64,000 nucleotides of DNA, from contig OY740766.1 in the NCBI GenBank assembly GCA_963513935.1, forward strand, positions 7,967,000 to 8,030,999. The letters are read 5' to 3'. The translations under genes and the position numbers were made by a program. The DNA comes from Aphrophora alni (lineage: Eukaryota > Arthropoda > Insecta > Hemiptera > Aphrophoridae). The notes beneath the pieces are model-generated. The model saw only the letters and a list, made by a program, of their open reading frames with translations. It ran no database searches and was not told where the DNA came from. Within the stretch, counting starts at the first letter, position 1. Each line of letters starts with the position of its first letter. Below, in pieces: positions 11,075 to 25,325 of this stretch.

Positions 11075-11860
11075 TACAGGGTGATTGAAAGTCATGATCG
11101 CTGTTTTATCATGATGAAAAAGTCGCAAAAAACTTTAACTGGTATCGCCTCAGGATTTTTGAGTCAAGACTAGTTTATATGCTTATATTATCATCCACCA
11201 TTTTTACAATTTCGTAGGCAGTAATTTTCTACTAAAAACTTCCATTCTTTATGAAGATTTTAAATATAAAACATTATTTCACGACTTTTTTATTCTTGGG
11301 TATTTTTCCATATCTCCAACCGTGCTTCAGGCACTAAAATGTTTCAAAAACTCAAAATTTCAATATTTTTTTCAGAGAAGATTTTTCTCATTTTATTCAA
11401 ATTGAGATGAAATTTTAACTATAGTTAGGAAAAGGTGGAAAATTTTAAATTTCCAAAAAAATTTTTTAAAATATTTTCTGCCGATAACTGTGTTATTTCT
11501 CAGTCTACAGAATAAATAAAAATACAGTAGTGTTATTACACCTTTCAGCGCTAGCTCTAGTTAAAATTTCACCTCTAATTCTGGAAAATACTTGAATTTC
11601 CAAAGTTTTGAAACATTTAAGTGCCTTTAACTCCTAAACGGTTAGAGATATAAAAAAATACTCAAGAATAAGTCTTAAAATAATGTTATATCTAAAATGG
11701 TGGTTCTTATTAGAAAATTACGAAATGACCACCAAATTAGAACAATGATGAATGATATACAAAATGTCGTAATATCTAGTTTTTAATTCAAACAATCCTG
11801 GGAGGTATTCCTTTTAATATTTCATTGTAACTTTGTACTTTTCAAAAAAAGAGTGGATGG
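11075..11860. mobile_element. Second, older foldback element
   Basis: The left end TACAGGGTGATTGAAAG at 11075 is of the same terminal class as the 3940 element. Diverged inverted arms run about 11140-11434 and 11548-11805; the matched landmarks are AAATGTTTCAAAA, ATATCTC/AACCG and GAAATTTTAACTA. The right end is not well preserved and is only approximate. No transposase. Confidence 0.6.
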
Positions 11861-14800
11861 AAACATTCCATCGTACAGAAGTTCTAGTTATTGTTATCTT
11901 TTCATTGCTAATTTTATTTAGCTTTAGGAAATCCACCTATTTATTACCCAAACGTGTAGTAATACAGTACTGTTGGGTAGTAATAAAAATAGTAAATTTA
12001 ATGAAAAATATCTATGTTTTGTTTAAATAAAACTAGAGAAAAATGGAGATAACTTTCTTGAAGAAACACAAATATTTGATTTACATAAAGTCGGCTCTAA
12101 TTTGATCAAATTTACCTTCAATTTACCCCCGGATAGGAGATCACTGTCTCTTCAAAAAGCTAGATTGAGAGAATTGTAAAAACAATAAACTATCTACTGA
12201 GTTGTTATAAAATGTCTAATTTCTGAAATCAGCTCTACCGATTTTAATAAAGCTATAGGAAAAATATAATTATTAATATTATTTTTTATAACATATAGTA
12301 TTATAGAGTGTCCACAAACTTTCATAACCCATATAAAACCAAATCAAGATTAAAATTTAAGACGGAGTGGGCATACATGCGAAAGAAATTATTTTTTCTC
12401 AAATTTAGCTGTAAATATGTAAATTAAATTTTGCTAAAATATAGGCTCTAACAGAAAGTACTTCCTAAAAAGGCTGGGTTGGGAGTTTTTTATCAATTAA
12501 AATGGAAAAAGATGAAAAGGGGTGTAAACGATAAAAGCAAATTGTTACGATTAAATTAATTTACTACACCAAATCGGAAGTAAAAGAAAGTTATTGACCT
12601 CATGAAATATTTACGTAGCTTTTTTTCCAACTAAAGAAGGAACCCCTGAATATAATAAAACTTTGTTTAAACAATTAATTGTCATCAATGTGTACTTTTT
12701 ACATACTTTTTCTTTCTGCCTGCTAGAATTTAGTATATTTTTAACTCTATGTATTTGCCTTTCTTAGTTTCGGGATATAACTTCTGTTTGATGGTTTCCG
12801 GATAGATTTCAATCACTCTGTTGAAAGGAAAGACCAATTAGGTAAATATTAGTGGGATAGAAATAGTTTGGAAACCAAATTACAGACTCCTAAAAATATG
12901 GTCCATCCGACATAAAGTTCGTTATAAACATTTATATCTGTTTTAAAAATAATATATAAATAAGGAAAACTGCAAAACGTGTTATTTTATCAACAGACTG
13001 CAACTTTCCCAACCCAAGACAAATTACAAAGGAATCTATAATTAATGTGGGATCATTAAGACTATGTAAAATCTGCATTTTCTCGTGCCTTAGCGTCTCG
13101 ACTATAAGTCTCATGCTCATGCGCAAAGACATTAGCTTGCTAAGCGCATGCGTAGTTTACGTTGTTAGAATAAACGATATCCATAGTTAAAACTATTCTG
13201 GGAGCGCAATACATGATGGGAAATAAAAATACTTCTCTTGGTCTACCATTCAAGTCTTTTCATTGCAAAGCTCAGATGTTACGATTATGAATTAATTGTT
13301 TAAATTAAAATTGTTCTCAGTGGACATGAAGGTGTTTTATAAGCTGTTATATTAATCTGGCAATTAAAAAGCAAATAAATTTAAAATGATTTGAAATTAC
13401 CAACTTTGAAAACAAAACTACAACCAAGCAAGTTAGAAAATAATACTGAACAATTAATTATATATAAATTAATAATAATTGTCTGAACGCATAGAATGAG
13501 ATTTTAAAATGTTATTAATTTAGAGACTTGTGTAGAGCTTTTTACAAATTGTGTTTAATTATTGGCACTAAACATTCGGTTTAAATAATGAAGTAAACAT
13601 AACCTCAAAATAAGCTAATACATTAATAACAGCTGATTAGCTACCAATATCTGTTACTATCTTTGTTAATGTACAATGTTAAAATAAAAACTTCAAAGTT
13701 GTGCTATAGATATTGAAATTAACAATTAAATACGCTAACTACAGAATAAGGTAAATGGTAAATTTTTAAAGTCGAAATTATTATTCTTTTAAACAGCCTG
13801 TTATTATCAGAATTTTTAAATAATTTTCTTTGTATTTATTTATATATTTTATATATACAAATGATGGGAAATGTCCGTTTAACCCATATTATTAATACAA
13901 ATATAATATCATTGTATATTTTTTTTAATCATGTTTTCATAAACCTTAGTTTTTAATTACGACGCTGCAAATTTCGTTTGACATGTTTACAATTACTCCG
14001 TAACCGTTTATTTATATTTTTTTAACATTTTTGTTAATAGGAATCATATTTCACTAAAGTAAGCTAAAATTATTTCCATTTATTCGGCATTTACAGCAGC
14101 TTAATAAGAAACAAACTGGCTATTTAGTGATGTGATGAATATTAATTTAATTTGAGCAAAATCTAATACAAATGGAAACATTTAAAAAATCAATATTTTG
14201 TTTTCTGGTAAGGGAGTATATAATGTATATAAGGGTATAAAGTGGGGTATTTTCTTACTTTTGAGAGATTAAAAACTCAAAAATGTTTCGAAAATCAAAA
14301 TCAGTTTTGGTAACTAATCAGTCAAAGAAATAAGTTTTTAGAACGATGTTTGTCTCTCGCCGATGAACTACCCTAGCCAGAGCCCAAACGGAAAATTAAA
14401 TTGGTGAAATCTGGTACGTGTACATATTTTTAGAAGGAATATTTAGTGTTTTTAATAACTCAAAATTTAAAAGTAGCTCCTATTAAAATATATTATGATC
14501 ACAGTATAACAACTGTTAGAACAGATTTTATTTATCGTTTTGGTAAAATACGAAATTACCCCAATTTTTAATTATTTAAATATAGAAACATATAGTCTAG
14601 AAATAGGGAGAAAATATAAACTAACATGTTAAATTTTACTAATTTTATCTTATTTACATTTGTACTTCGCATGTAAGATAAAAACAAGTAGCATATTTAA
14701 AAAATTCTTATTTCGTTTAGAAAACTAAAAAACGGACATTTTCCAGAAAATATTGGACATAAATTGTTTGACTCGTCACAGAACAGTAAATATAAAACAG

Positions 14801-16471
14801 CAAAATGAAACGCCGCATTCAATAAGCCGACCAGAACATTTTCTTGATATACAATTTTCAAAATAAAAAAATGATTTTTGTATTTAAACCCATGTTAGTA
14901 GCATCAATAGCAAGTGCCACTCTCGCCGGCCTTGAGGTAGGTCTGGGTCCTACTACTACACAGTCAAAACATGTTTACTTTTGCACAAATCCGGTTTGGT
15001 TACTTTTGCATCTGGGTATTGATTTATTGGGAACAACTAACAATGAATTGCCAGTCAGCGGAGCGTCATACTTATCAACTTTATTTTGTCTCTTTTTAAA
15101 TGTCAATCCGTAGACACCTGTAAGCTATTTATAATCAACTTGATTTACATAAATATCTAGTTCTTTGAAAAGTTTTATGATTTAAGAGTTGCAGGCGAGT
15201 ACGGAACGTAAAGTAACCTGGAACGGTTTAGTTCTTTTCACCGTTCCTAATATAACAGGGATATCACCTGATATTTTCTAACTTCGTACAATGAACAGTA
15301 CTACTGTTAAACCTAACCTAAATTTAAATTAATGATTTTATCAACATGATGATGTTATTCCTTGTCGAAATCACAGCTTTTCTAGTCGGGTAATGTGTGG
15401 TCCTACCTAGAGTTCCCGTCGCTGTAATTATAGTTTTCACAACCAGAATTCGCTACCAATTGTACCTCTGAACTTTACCTCATAAACACCGTAACGTTTT
15501 GAGCCAAGAAAGTTATTGAACAAGGAATATACCACACAACAGGCGAGGGAGATCAACTGGTGGCTTGATTTTATCTGCTTAACTGTCTAGTTTAACCGAT
15601 TGGTTAGGTTAGGTTTGGCTACTGATTTTACTTTCCTATTAACTGTCAAGCAAAGTAAATATATGATTATACAGACAATTCTAGATTTTCGATTTTGGTT
15701 TCAAAGGTGTTGAACGTTTTTAGCTGTCAATTGATGTGTTTCCGTTCCTATGACTGAAGTATTTTTGTCATGTATTATCTCAAATGTCCCAGTTTTGTTG
15801 TGAATGTATCGTAAAATAATTAGTTTCTGTATAAAAGTGTTTAAAGTTGGAGGTGAAAAGTGATTGGCTCACTTTATCTTAAGAACGGGTGGTCTAAAAC
15901 CCAAAATTTTACAGTGTGGTGTGGGTTAAACTTTCCACTGTTTCATTGAGTTTCGGTCAACATTTTTAATGGAATTGTGTTTCAAAATCAGATTTGGTCT
16001 AAAATGAATGTAGATGTTGATATTCAGATTTTTATAAAACTCACAAAATATTTTGTTTTGATTTGACTTAAGTTTATTTTTACAGACTTAAAACAAAATA
16101 AACTACATGTTTTTAAATTGCTTTTAGTAAACAACTTTTCATATAGGGAAATTTTTTGATTGAAATGTTAATATACAAAAAAGAAATAATTGAGAAAACC
16201 TCTGAAGAAGTCAAATATTTAAAACTATGAATTCCATGCTAAGCTTAAATCATTACACTCTTATTTTTAATCAAGACAGTGTGAGACACTGTACTTTTAA
16301 AAACTTGAGTAAAAGTTAATTCCTTTATATCTAATATAAAATTAGAGAAAATTAATTATTTGCATGTCCAAATGTGCGTTTGTTTTCATGTAGAGTTTGA
16401 GAGTGTAAATGAGAGAGTACAGTATGAATACTATTACTGATAAAGTTATTCGGACATTTAAATAAAAACTG
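11861..16471. other. Long AT-rich stretch without recognisable genes
   Basis: A terminus-like AGAGTGTCCACAAAC occurs near 12304. Short TTAGG-like doublets occur at about 15309 and 15603 in opposite orientations. A weak open frame at 14844-15113 has no domain, no codon bias and no splice context. Nothing else supportable. Confidence 0.35.
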
Positions 16472-16520
16472 ATACACGACGTTTTAAAAATATGAATCAA
16501 CTTCCCGTTATCAAGTGATA
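16472..16520 (-). repeat. Penelope-like junction motif, copy 1
   Basis: On the minus strand it reads TCACTTGATAACGGG, GTTGATTCAT and AAAACGTCG in order. The same order occurs at 22908-22950 and 30643-30690. Segments ending in GAAACGTCG are typical of the ends of arthropod Penelope-like retroelements, which often carry hammerhead-type ribozymes. Here the ribozyme core residues are not intact. Confidence 0.45.
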
Positions 16521-17259
16521 AACCTCGAAAAGAACCAAAATAGCCTATTTGTCTTCTCACATTTTTATGACGAGAGTTGATTCATTATCTTGATATGTTG
16601 GGTATTAGTTTTAAAAATTATGTGTAAATGTCTGAATAATTTATATTTATAATTCTAACAATCAACCATATTTACAAATTTTAAATTACTAAATGAATCG
16701 ATAAAACTATTTCTGATTTAGTTGTTATTAAAAATATGCATACATCTTATAAATTAATTCGCGAATGATTTTTTTATCCCGTCATGAATTCTGTGATTTG
16801 TAATTAGATTTTATCAAATAATATGACATTATCTGTTCGCAAAAAGAACGAAACATTTGATACACATTATTGAAATGTTGATTTTCATCCAATACACAAT
16901 AGCATTGAGACTGGGCCATCTGTGCTGGTGACAGACAGGGTCATTATTATTCTAGTACCATACCAATAGTCTTTCATTCAAACTGGTTTACTAGTTAAAA
17001 AGACAAACTTGAATTTATCAATCAAACCAGTGAATGGCTATGAAGTATCTATCCTTCCTCGGTCTTCATGCAGGGGAGAGAGAGAGAAAGGAATGTAATG
17101 CTTACTATATTGTTAAACGTATAACCTAATTCTAGATGTTATTATTAGAAAGCTGTCATTAATTTGCTTCGTTATTTGAATTTTCGCAATTTTGTCCTAT
17201 TTTAAAAGAGATCGAAAGGAAAAACTGAATTTTCTTTTCAAGTCTCATTAATTAATACT
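16521..17259. other. AT-rich non-coding DNA
   Basis: Only a short GA-rich run at about 17071-17090 stands out. Confidence 0.35.
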
Positions 17260-17770
17260 TTCTCAAAATATACATATTATAGAGAAAGTAATGTGACGGG
17301 TGTAAAAATCGATGAGTTTTGGCATCAGTTTTGAGGTTCTCTGAGTCCAAACAATGGTTTTGGAATCATTTCTGTCTGACATTACGCATGCGCAGTACTA
17401 CTCTACAGCTCAAAAGTTTAAACAAATTTAAATATGTGTGTATATTTTTGTCACATCTAGGGTAGTTTTTTTTATTTATAACTCATAATTTGAGAGTAAC
17501 TGCCAATGGAAAAAAACACAAAATTAACAATTTTCTCAAAATCGGCTCTAAATCATGTGTTGTCTGTTAGGTTTTGAACAAAACGTATTGCTCGCTGTAT
17601 TTAAAAAAAAAAAATCCATTTCCTGAGTAGAAAAAAAAATCGACCATGCTGTTATAAAAAATGTAATTTCTCAAAACTTGCTCTATCTATTTCGTTCAAA
17701 TTTTAATGAAATGAAAAGATTAATGACCCAAAGCCTCGTGCTAAATTACAAGTAAAAACAAATTCGGTTC
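17260..17770. repeat. Dispersed repeat copy, mate of 7400-7910
   Basis: Starts with an ACTTTCTC / GAGAAAGTAATGTGACGGG near-palindrome and continues with the AAAATCGGCTCTAA and AATTTCTCAAAACTTGCTCT blocks in the same order as 7400-7910. Confidence 0.5.
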
Positions 17771-19259
17771 AGGATTGATGGACAAAATATAAAATGAATT
17801 GTGGCCGTTTTTATTAAACTCAAATTTAATGAAATACGAGTTTATGGCATAAGAGGTACAAGTTTAATAAATTATCTTTACATAGACGACGTGCATGGTC
17901 TTTTTAACTTTTTGATTTACAACTTTTCGAACTTTAATTTTTGGTGCCGATTAGTTTTAGTACGTTTTTATTGGGTTTTGGGGATTTGCGAGCGGGCGCA
18001 TTTGGGCAATTTTTTTCATTGTTTATCTTTAACTACTTCCGAACAGTAATTTTATTTGGCATAAATTGATCTTTTCAACCGTATAATCCTTGACATTTCT
18101 TCAAAATTTCATTGATGTTTTATTTGGGTTATTTTTTGATATATATATTGTCAGTTATTCTCACTTTGGAGAAAGACAGTCCGAATTTAGTTTAGTTTTA
18201 AACAAGATAACGAAAGTACAGATTAAAAAGAAAACTTTCTAAAGAATTTTTGGTGTATTTAAGTTAGCTTCAAAAAGACAATTTGCTTGAAATTTCAAAT
18301 ATATTCTATTAAATTGAAATGCAACTAAACAAAGAATGGTGAATTTTCATCATCGTTAGTTATCACTTTGTTTAAATTTATGTCACTAAAAAAGGGGTTT
18401 TTTTTTACCAAACGTGATATTTTTGTCATTATCACATATAGTAAAATAAAGTTATACATGTTTCTGTTAGTATTTAAATAATTATTAAATATAACAACTG
18501 GTTTTTAAAAACGAAATCATTTCTAAATGTGTTAATTAAGAATGTTAAGAAGAAAACGCTGAAAATTTTAAACAAAGTGACTAAAGAAAAAATATAGTAC
18601 CGATAGTAAACTTAATAACATTAAAAAAAAAAATAAATAAATGTTTATGGAGATTTATCTGAGTGAGATTTTTTTTAAATGTTTTTTCAAAAAGGTTAAA
18701 AAGTTTTAAAGTTGTAAATTTTTGTCATTAGTGTAGAACATTTTTTAATTTTTATACATAAAAATTATATCTGCCATTTTAAAACTAAAAATGTTGGTTA
18801 TGTATTACACTTTAAGGATTTTTAGTACATTTAGCTCAATTATGTCCTTGTAACCAACACATATTTAAACACAACCAATCCGTCAGAAATAACGTTTAGA
18901 AAATTATCAGCCATAAATTTGAAAAACAATACTAGCATTAAATATCAAATTTACCAAAAAATCTGTTTAAAAGATTTTACTGGACTTAATTCTCAAATGT
19001 TTCCAATAAGTCCCGAACAAAATGTACGGTAATTTTCGTCGGTTCCGGAATTTTTCATATCGAAAATTGAAAAATCTTGAATAGATCTTAATTTCTCGAA
19101 AAAATACCTCGGAATTTATTAAATTTTGGTAAAATATAAAACTCTCTAAATGCCAACGCTCAAACCACCAGGTTCCTGAAAGGTCTTAAACGTAAAAGTA
19201 TAAATATATTGTTCATGTTATTATTGATTCCTACTTCCTGGATTTTTAAAATATTAACA
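17771..19259. other. AT-rich non-coding DNA
   Basis: An 82-codon open frame at 17801-18049 directly follows the repeat. It is hydrophobic, unrecognised and probably chance. No other feature. Confidence 0.35.
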
Positions 19260-19558
19260 TTTGTATTATATACTAACCTTCAAACAATCACTTAATTTCA
19301 GATACGTCTGACTGCAGTTTCGACATCACACTGTCATTGTCAAAGACAAGAAGTTTTTTTACATTACACAATTAAATCACATTACACTTAAACAAAACCA
19401 CATAAAAATTTTCTACATTAAATGTCATGTGGTTTTGTTTAAATGTAATGTAAAAAAAAAAAAACTTATTGTATTCGATAATTACACTGTAATGTTGAAA
19501 CTGCAGTCAGACGTATCTGAAAATAAATGATTGTTTGAAGGTTAGTATATAATACAAA
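19260..19558. mobile_element. ~300-bp inverted-repeat element with Penelope-like GAAACTGCAG motif
   Basis: The outer arms, TTTGTATTATATACTAACC through GATACGTCTGACTGCAGTTT, occur at 19260-19323 and inverted at 19497-19558. A second, inner inverted pair, AAACAAAACCACAT, lies at about 19390-19440. On the minus strand the left arm reads TGATGTCGAAACTGCAGTC, resembling Penelope-like element ends. Probably two copies inserted head to head, or a foldback derivative. Confidence 0.6.
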
Positions 19559-22175
19559 CATTATAAATATATGTGTTGGTGTTTATTTATGTCTTTGCGT
19601 ATGTAAGAATAAATCATTGGTTAAATGTTTGTCTACATTTCTGAACTAAATACCATTAAAAAAACCCTACAACAAGAGTCAAAGCAAACTCATAAACCAA
19701 TAGTTTTTATCCGTCAGTTTGGAAGATCCGCAAAAACTAACGTTTAAATCTAAAAACTTAAAATTTATATGCATCAGATTCCTCGCTCAGAGAAGACAGA
19801 CATGAATTGGAAAGTAAGTTTTTGCTTGAACAAATTATGCATCTACTGAGCAATTGTATAAGTTTACAAGTACAAGTAAGAAAAGCAAGATATATACCTT
19901 GTCTAACTGATTTAACTACGCTACTGGCTAAATATTGTCCGGGATTATCATTTTAATTGCCCCCCCCCCCAAACAGAGCTCAATAAAATAAAATCTCCCT
20001 AACAATAAGAATCGGGTTCAGTCATTATTTCACCATTAGCGAACGTTTATCGGATCCGATCTGATCTGGAGCTATTGATGAAGGATAGTCGGATATCGGG
20101 CCATATGTCGTCGCGAGGTTGGATTACACTAGACGGTAGCTAACAAGGCCGAGTTAGGTAGTTTATGTAATATTTAGTTGTGTCAACGTTGGAGGTTTTG
20201 AAATGTTAAACGTTTGATGAATTTAATTTATAAATAATAATATGGAATTATATTCATATCTATTCCACCGATGATAATCTTGATACAATCGTGCTTTTAT
20301 AAAACTAGTAGAACAAATAGTTTCGCTCTCACAGGTACGGTATTATGTGTTATCGTAGGTTGGGAACACAATATATTATTAGTCTTAAGAGACGTTTAAA
20401 TTTTTTAATTTTTTTTTTCATCATCGGCCTACTTCTGGCAACCTTGAAAAAAATCTAAAAACATTCAATTTTTAGAACGGAAGTTTATCTACAATTTAAA
20501 AAAAAAAAGTTAAAAACTGACTGAAATGTTTACAATAATTTGTTAAACAATTCCACAATTTAAATAACAGTTGTTAAATCTAATTATTTTAAATTATCAA
20601 GACATCATTTATGTAGAGTATTAAAATGTCTACAATTTATCATATATTATTTGTTCCTTACTATCAAAATATACTCTTTTTAAACAAATCAAAAATGAAA
20701 CAAATGTGTAACTTTAATCATAAATTGTTTGGAAAACAAGAAGTTGTATTTTGGTCGGAATTAAAAAGTGTAAATCTACAACATAGCTTTATTTTGCTTT
20801 GTGATTATTATTTTTTTTTACGTATTATTTAGTCGCGTTAAGGAGGTTCGAAAAAAGTTAAAAATTCCCGATTTTCCAACGTTCTTTAGGTTTTCAGCAT
20901 ATAAATCAGAATTGCTCGTACTTCGTCAATGGGAAATTATTAAAATTTTGTTTTAGAAAATTTGCCTAAAATTCCTTTTTTTAGATTTTTAAGGTTTAAA
21001 ACCCAACAAAACTGCCGATTTTTGTAAGTAACACATGCGTTTTTGGAAATAAATATTAAGTATTTAAACGAAAATTGTCAAGATACTTGTTTTATTCACA
21101 ATTACCTACATTTGCTTCTTTTTTTTTTTTTTTAAATTTCAGTTCGATATCATATGCAATTTCGCCTTCACAACTGTTTATATATATGGTAAATCTTGAT
21201 ACTATTTTCCTAATACCATTTAAAACCAATAATAGTATTTACAATAAGTACTATTAAAAATTATACTAAAAAATAAAAATTAAAAATAATGTACAGATTA
21301 TTAAAAAGAGAATATAGCAAATCGGTTGAACTGTTTACAGCGAAGATACAAAAGAATTATAGCAATACAAATGTCAGAACCTCACTTCTTTCATAAAGGT
21401 TTTACGGATTGAGTAGTCACAATAGTATATTTGATAATTACACGTAAATGATAAAATTCCCTAATTAACAAATTGTACAGTGACAAAATCTCGGTTGCAA
21501 ATTAAGCTTTAAGAAATTTATTCCTTCCCTACAACAATTATAAATCAGCGTTAATTTATTAACACGGTTAAAATTAAATATGTAATTAATTGTTAATTGT
21601 TACAATGAGTTAATGAGTGACTACCAGTGTAGATGTGACCAACGGCTATAGTACCCTCAAGAAGTTCCAAGAAGTCTGGACGTCGCACATGCCTCCACGA
21701 TCTTATTGATCCTACTTGCAGGATTCTTATTGCCGAAGATATAAATCCTTTTACCCTTTATACAAGTATTACAAACAAACAGGAAGTAACAGTGAAATCA
21801 CTTCAGGATTGTTGAAATAATTTTATAGTCATCGTGAAATAAATGTATAACTACAGCCCAAATTCTCTTAAGTACTTGTTCAATCCAAACGTTGAAACGT
21901 TATGCATGCTCCAAAACCACCCAATTAATTTTGTTCTAATTACCTAAACCAAGTTAAATCAATGCAATTTTTTTTTTAATTAGAGGCTCACTTTGGGGGT
22001 CCTATTTAGATTATTTTACTTTGTTTTGTTTTTTTCTTAATGAGCAACACACTACTGTATTTTATGTCAAGGAGCCCTTTTTTGTTACAGATGATTTTGT
22101 TGTTGTATAAAGGTGAAAAAACCTTACAGCCATCATTGACTTAAAAAGAGAGAACAAGACATTAAGAGCATAAAA
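19559..22175. other. Non-coding DNA with a CpG-containing patch
   Basis: A poly-C tract lies at about 19960-19970. Positions ~20035-20170 are CpG-richer (GGATCCGATC, GTCGTCGCGAGG) without an open frame; a regulatory role is possible but unsupported. A second mildly GC-richer patch lies at 21630-21740. Homopolymer T runs occur at 21118-21135. Confidence 0.3.
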
Positions 22176-22397
22176 GAGAGACCTCGAATACACTTAATAG
22201 CGACAGGGTTGGAACAGAACAAGAGTTGAGCAAGTCAGACCTAGTAGGAAAGATTAAAAAAAGTATCTAAGAAAATAGACGTTAAAAGTGTAGAATCAGC
22301 TAAGATATCTCGGGATTACCAAAACCATCTATTCTATCAAATCTCTCTTGACCAACTCTTGTTCTCTTCCGACCCTGACTTTATTGGAGTATTAGAG
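22176..22397. repeat. Inverted pair of a dispersed repeat
   Basis: 22182-22240 and the reverse complement of 22341-22395 share the order AATAC, AATA-GC/AGTCAGGGT, GGAA-AGAACAAGAGTTG, CAAG. A third diverged copy is at 46779-46832. Repeat class unknown. Confidence 0.55.
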
Positions 22398-22907
22398 TGC
22401 TATATGTTTTTTTTCATAAATCATTGTTTGCTGCGCCGAGATCAAATTTGACGTCTTTCGACATATTTCACTTCTTATCCCACTCTATCCAAAATAAACT
22501 GACAATTTTTAAAACTTTCAATGTTGTCTATTTTTATGAAACGTTTATATGTATGTTCTACGAAACTGTTTTCGGGTTATATTGGGTTTTGTAGATTTTT
22601 AGAAAAACTAGAATTAAAAAAAATCAATTTTTCTAAATACAAAAAATTCATGGAATAATATTTTAGTTTTCGCAAACAAAAAATTCACAATTTTTTTTAT
22701 TATTTTTTAACTTTGCCTACACATAAAATTCATGGATAACTTTATAGCTATATTATTTATTTATTGTTACAGCTATTATTTTTATTAGTGATACAGTTTA
22801 GTGGAAAATGTTTGATTATTTTTATACGTAAAAACCAACACCCAAAGTTTCGAAAATTTGAATCAATATTGTTATATCATCTAAACAAAATTTTAACAAA
22901 TTTTTAT

Positions 22908-22950
22908 TCACTTGATAAAGAAAGTTGATAGTCTTGAAACGTCGTATTAA
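22908..22950 (+). repeat. Penelope-like junction motif, copy 2
   Basis: TCACTTGATAAAG, GTTGATAGTC and TTGAAACGTCGTATTAA, in the same order as copies 1 and 3 but on the plus strand. Confidence 0.45.
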
Positions 22951-23529
22951 TCCTTATAACACACAAATGTTGTCAAATATCCAAATAAACTACGTAATAT
23001 TCCATCATTATCTTTAAAAACCAGTATCTCCTCTCCTCACTTGGAAGAAGACGCTACAAATTCACTCTCCCTTAGCCACAATAGATTGAACTTTATTCAA
23101 CTATTTAGGGTAAGCTGTATTGTTAACTGTGTAGGTGTTATGTACAATAGCTAGCGGTCTCGGTGTCAAGAAGTAGACCGTCCAGCGAGTTGCCTGCGGA
23201 ACTCTGCAATATTTCCGTTCACGAGTTTCACTTTTTTTTTTATTTCTTCCATAATTCACGAGGTGATCGCCTTTCCGATCCTTACATAAATCGTTCAATC
23301 AACTTTTTACGGTTAATTTGATTTATTTAATCGTTTTATATTTTTAATATAATGTTATAACGATTATAATTACGACAGCTTGAGTGTACAATTGAACAGA
23401 AAATTGTAAATACCCTGGTCGATTTAAGTAGATTTGTATGCAATTGAAATGTAAAAGAATTGCATTTATATTTAAGGTTTTTCAATCTAAGGTTCATAGA
23501 ATACTATCTTAAATTAAGTTGTTGTTAAT
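22951..23529. other. Non-coding DNA with a GC-richer patch
   Basis: Positions ~23100-23300 are GC-richer and open on the minus strand for 66 codons, but the product is unrecognised and no splice sites were identified. Could be a short exon or a relic; not called. Confidence 0.25.
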
Positions 23530-23790
23530 TTATACTTTCTCTCAAAGCATAGAAAAAGTGATGTGTGAAAATAATTTGATAAAATCGTAATTTTGTGTTT
23601 TTTTCTAATGATTATTCCTATATTTTGAGTTATTGAAAAAAAAAGTCGCAAATTATGGCTAAATATACCCACATATCAAATTTCATTAAAATAAGTCCAC
23701 TAATTTGGGTTGTAAATCACTGCACAGACAGAGAGACATCGCGGACAACGCTTAAAGTTCTCTATACTGAGTGTATGTGAGATAATAAAA
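23530..23790. repeat. Dispersed repeat copy
   Basis: Has the ACTTTCTCTCAAAGCATAG start, the CAAATTTCATTAAAATAAG block and the CACTGCACAGACAGAGAGAC block. Same family as 5920-6180. Confidence 0.5.
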
Positions 23791-25325
23791 ACTGAACTAC
23801 TATGATGTAACAATCATCTACTATGTGCACAGTAGAATTTTAATTTAATCACAAAGGCCCAATTAAAATCTTCTATTTTTTTTCATTACTTACATAAATA
23901 CTCAAATAGTTCAGACAATTTAAATTTCCTTTAAAAAGGGAAATATTTTATTACAAATTATTGTAAAAGTACAATTTTATAAACTGTACAACGAAAATCA
24001 TGTAGTTACATTTCAGCCTAAATAGCAAAATGACATCACTGTAAAATTATCATTGTCATTCTTTATCACCGGAAGGGGTAATCTATTGGTACGTTAAACC
24101 GGAAGTTGTACTGATAAGTGACCTTCAAAGGGTTAACCATATGAAGGTAAATGATAACAGACAATTTTGAAGTTTAATGTTAGGCCAAACAATAGATTAC
24201 CTTGAAGACAATTTTGTATTGGCATAAAGAGTATCTAGTTAGGTTTAAAGTACAAAATAATGGTGCCTGAAATTATGTATTGCAGTTTTTAACAAAGGCA
24301 CAGTGGTGATTCAACAGAACTTCTTACGTTCTCTTATACAAAAAATCCCTGCAACCACTTATGATCTTATTTTTGGGAAATTTATTTTTAATGTTAGACG
24401 GTTAATCATGTAAGAAAATACCATTGTATAATTCGAAAATATAGCAAATTGACTGTTTTCAAATATTTTACAATAAAGAAGTGTTTTCCCTCCTGTTTCT
24501 TAATATAAAAATCATTAGGTGTTATTGAAAATTTTAAAATTATATTTTCCACAAATAATAGTATAATGTTTACGTTCAAACGTGGTTAGCTTGCAAACTG
24601 CTGCCAAACTCAGCATCCTGACTTCGCACCCTTAATCTTCATATTTCATCAATATTTTATTTACATCACTAAATATAAACTAAGAGATTTTATACGATCA
24701 TGTACTTAATTGATTTTGACGTTTTTATTTATAATTCTGGAACTTTTTTGTCAGAAAGTTGGAGCAGATTTTTGGTATGTTTAGGTTTTGGTTATGAGAA
24801 GTGACAAAAAGTAAGTTATATTAATGATTGAGAATCTATTACTATTCTACCAGAACTATACGCATTTTTCATCCTTAATTCTTGAGTAAGCGAAAGCAAT
24901 CAATACATATTATTGAGTATTCTAAAGGATATTAGGTTCTGTATTTGGTTTTGAAGATTAAAAAAAAAAAAAATTTAGGTGCTTTGGTCTAGAGAAAATA
25001 TATTTTCAGTGACAAAATATTTAGTTAATATATATAATTATTGACGAACAAATTTTTAATTTTCAACAAATAATTTCTAAAATTAATTGATCAATTAATT
25101 CAAGGTGAAAACCTCACAAATTTTTCTCCCTATTAGAATAGTTTCTCTTTTCATGTGCAATAAGAAATTACGAAACGTTTGAAGCAAAATATCTAAAATC
25201 AAAAATAGCATAACGATTTTTTTTTTAATATTAAATTATTAGTTGAGTTAGTTAAGGAAAGCTAATGTTTTAAAGTGTTTATACACAGAGTGAAGTGTAT
25301 CAGAGAAATTAGTGCAATGTTTGTA
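23791..25325. other. AT-rich non-coding DNA
   Basis: Nothing recognised. An A-run lies at 24959-24974. Confidence 0.4.

Noticed and set aside
14844..15113. 89-codon frame with a hydrophobic start resembling a signal peptide
   Set aside because: Begins at a non-ATG codon, no family signature and no flanking splice sites; judged chance.
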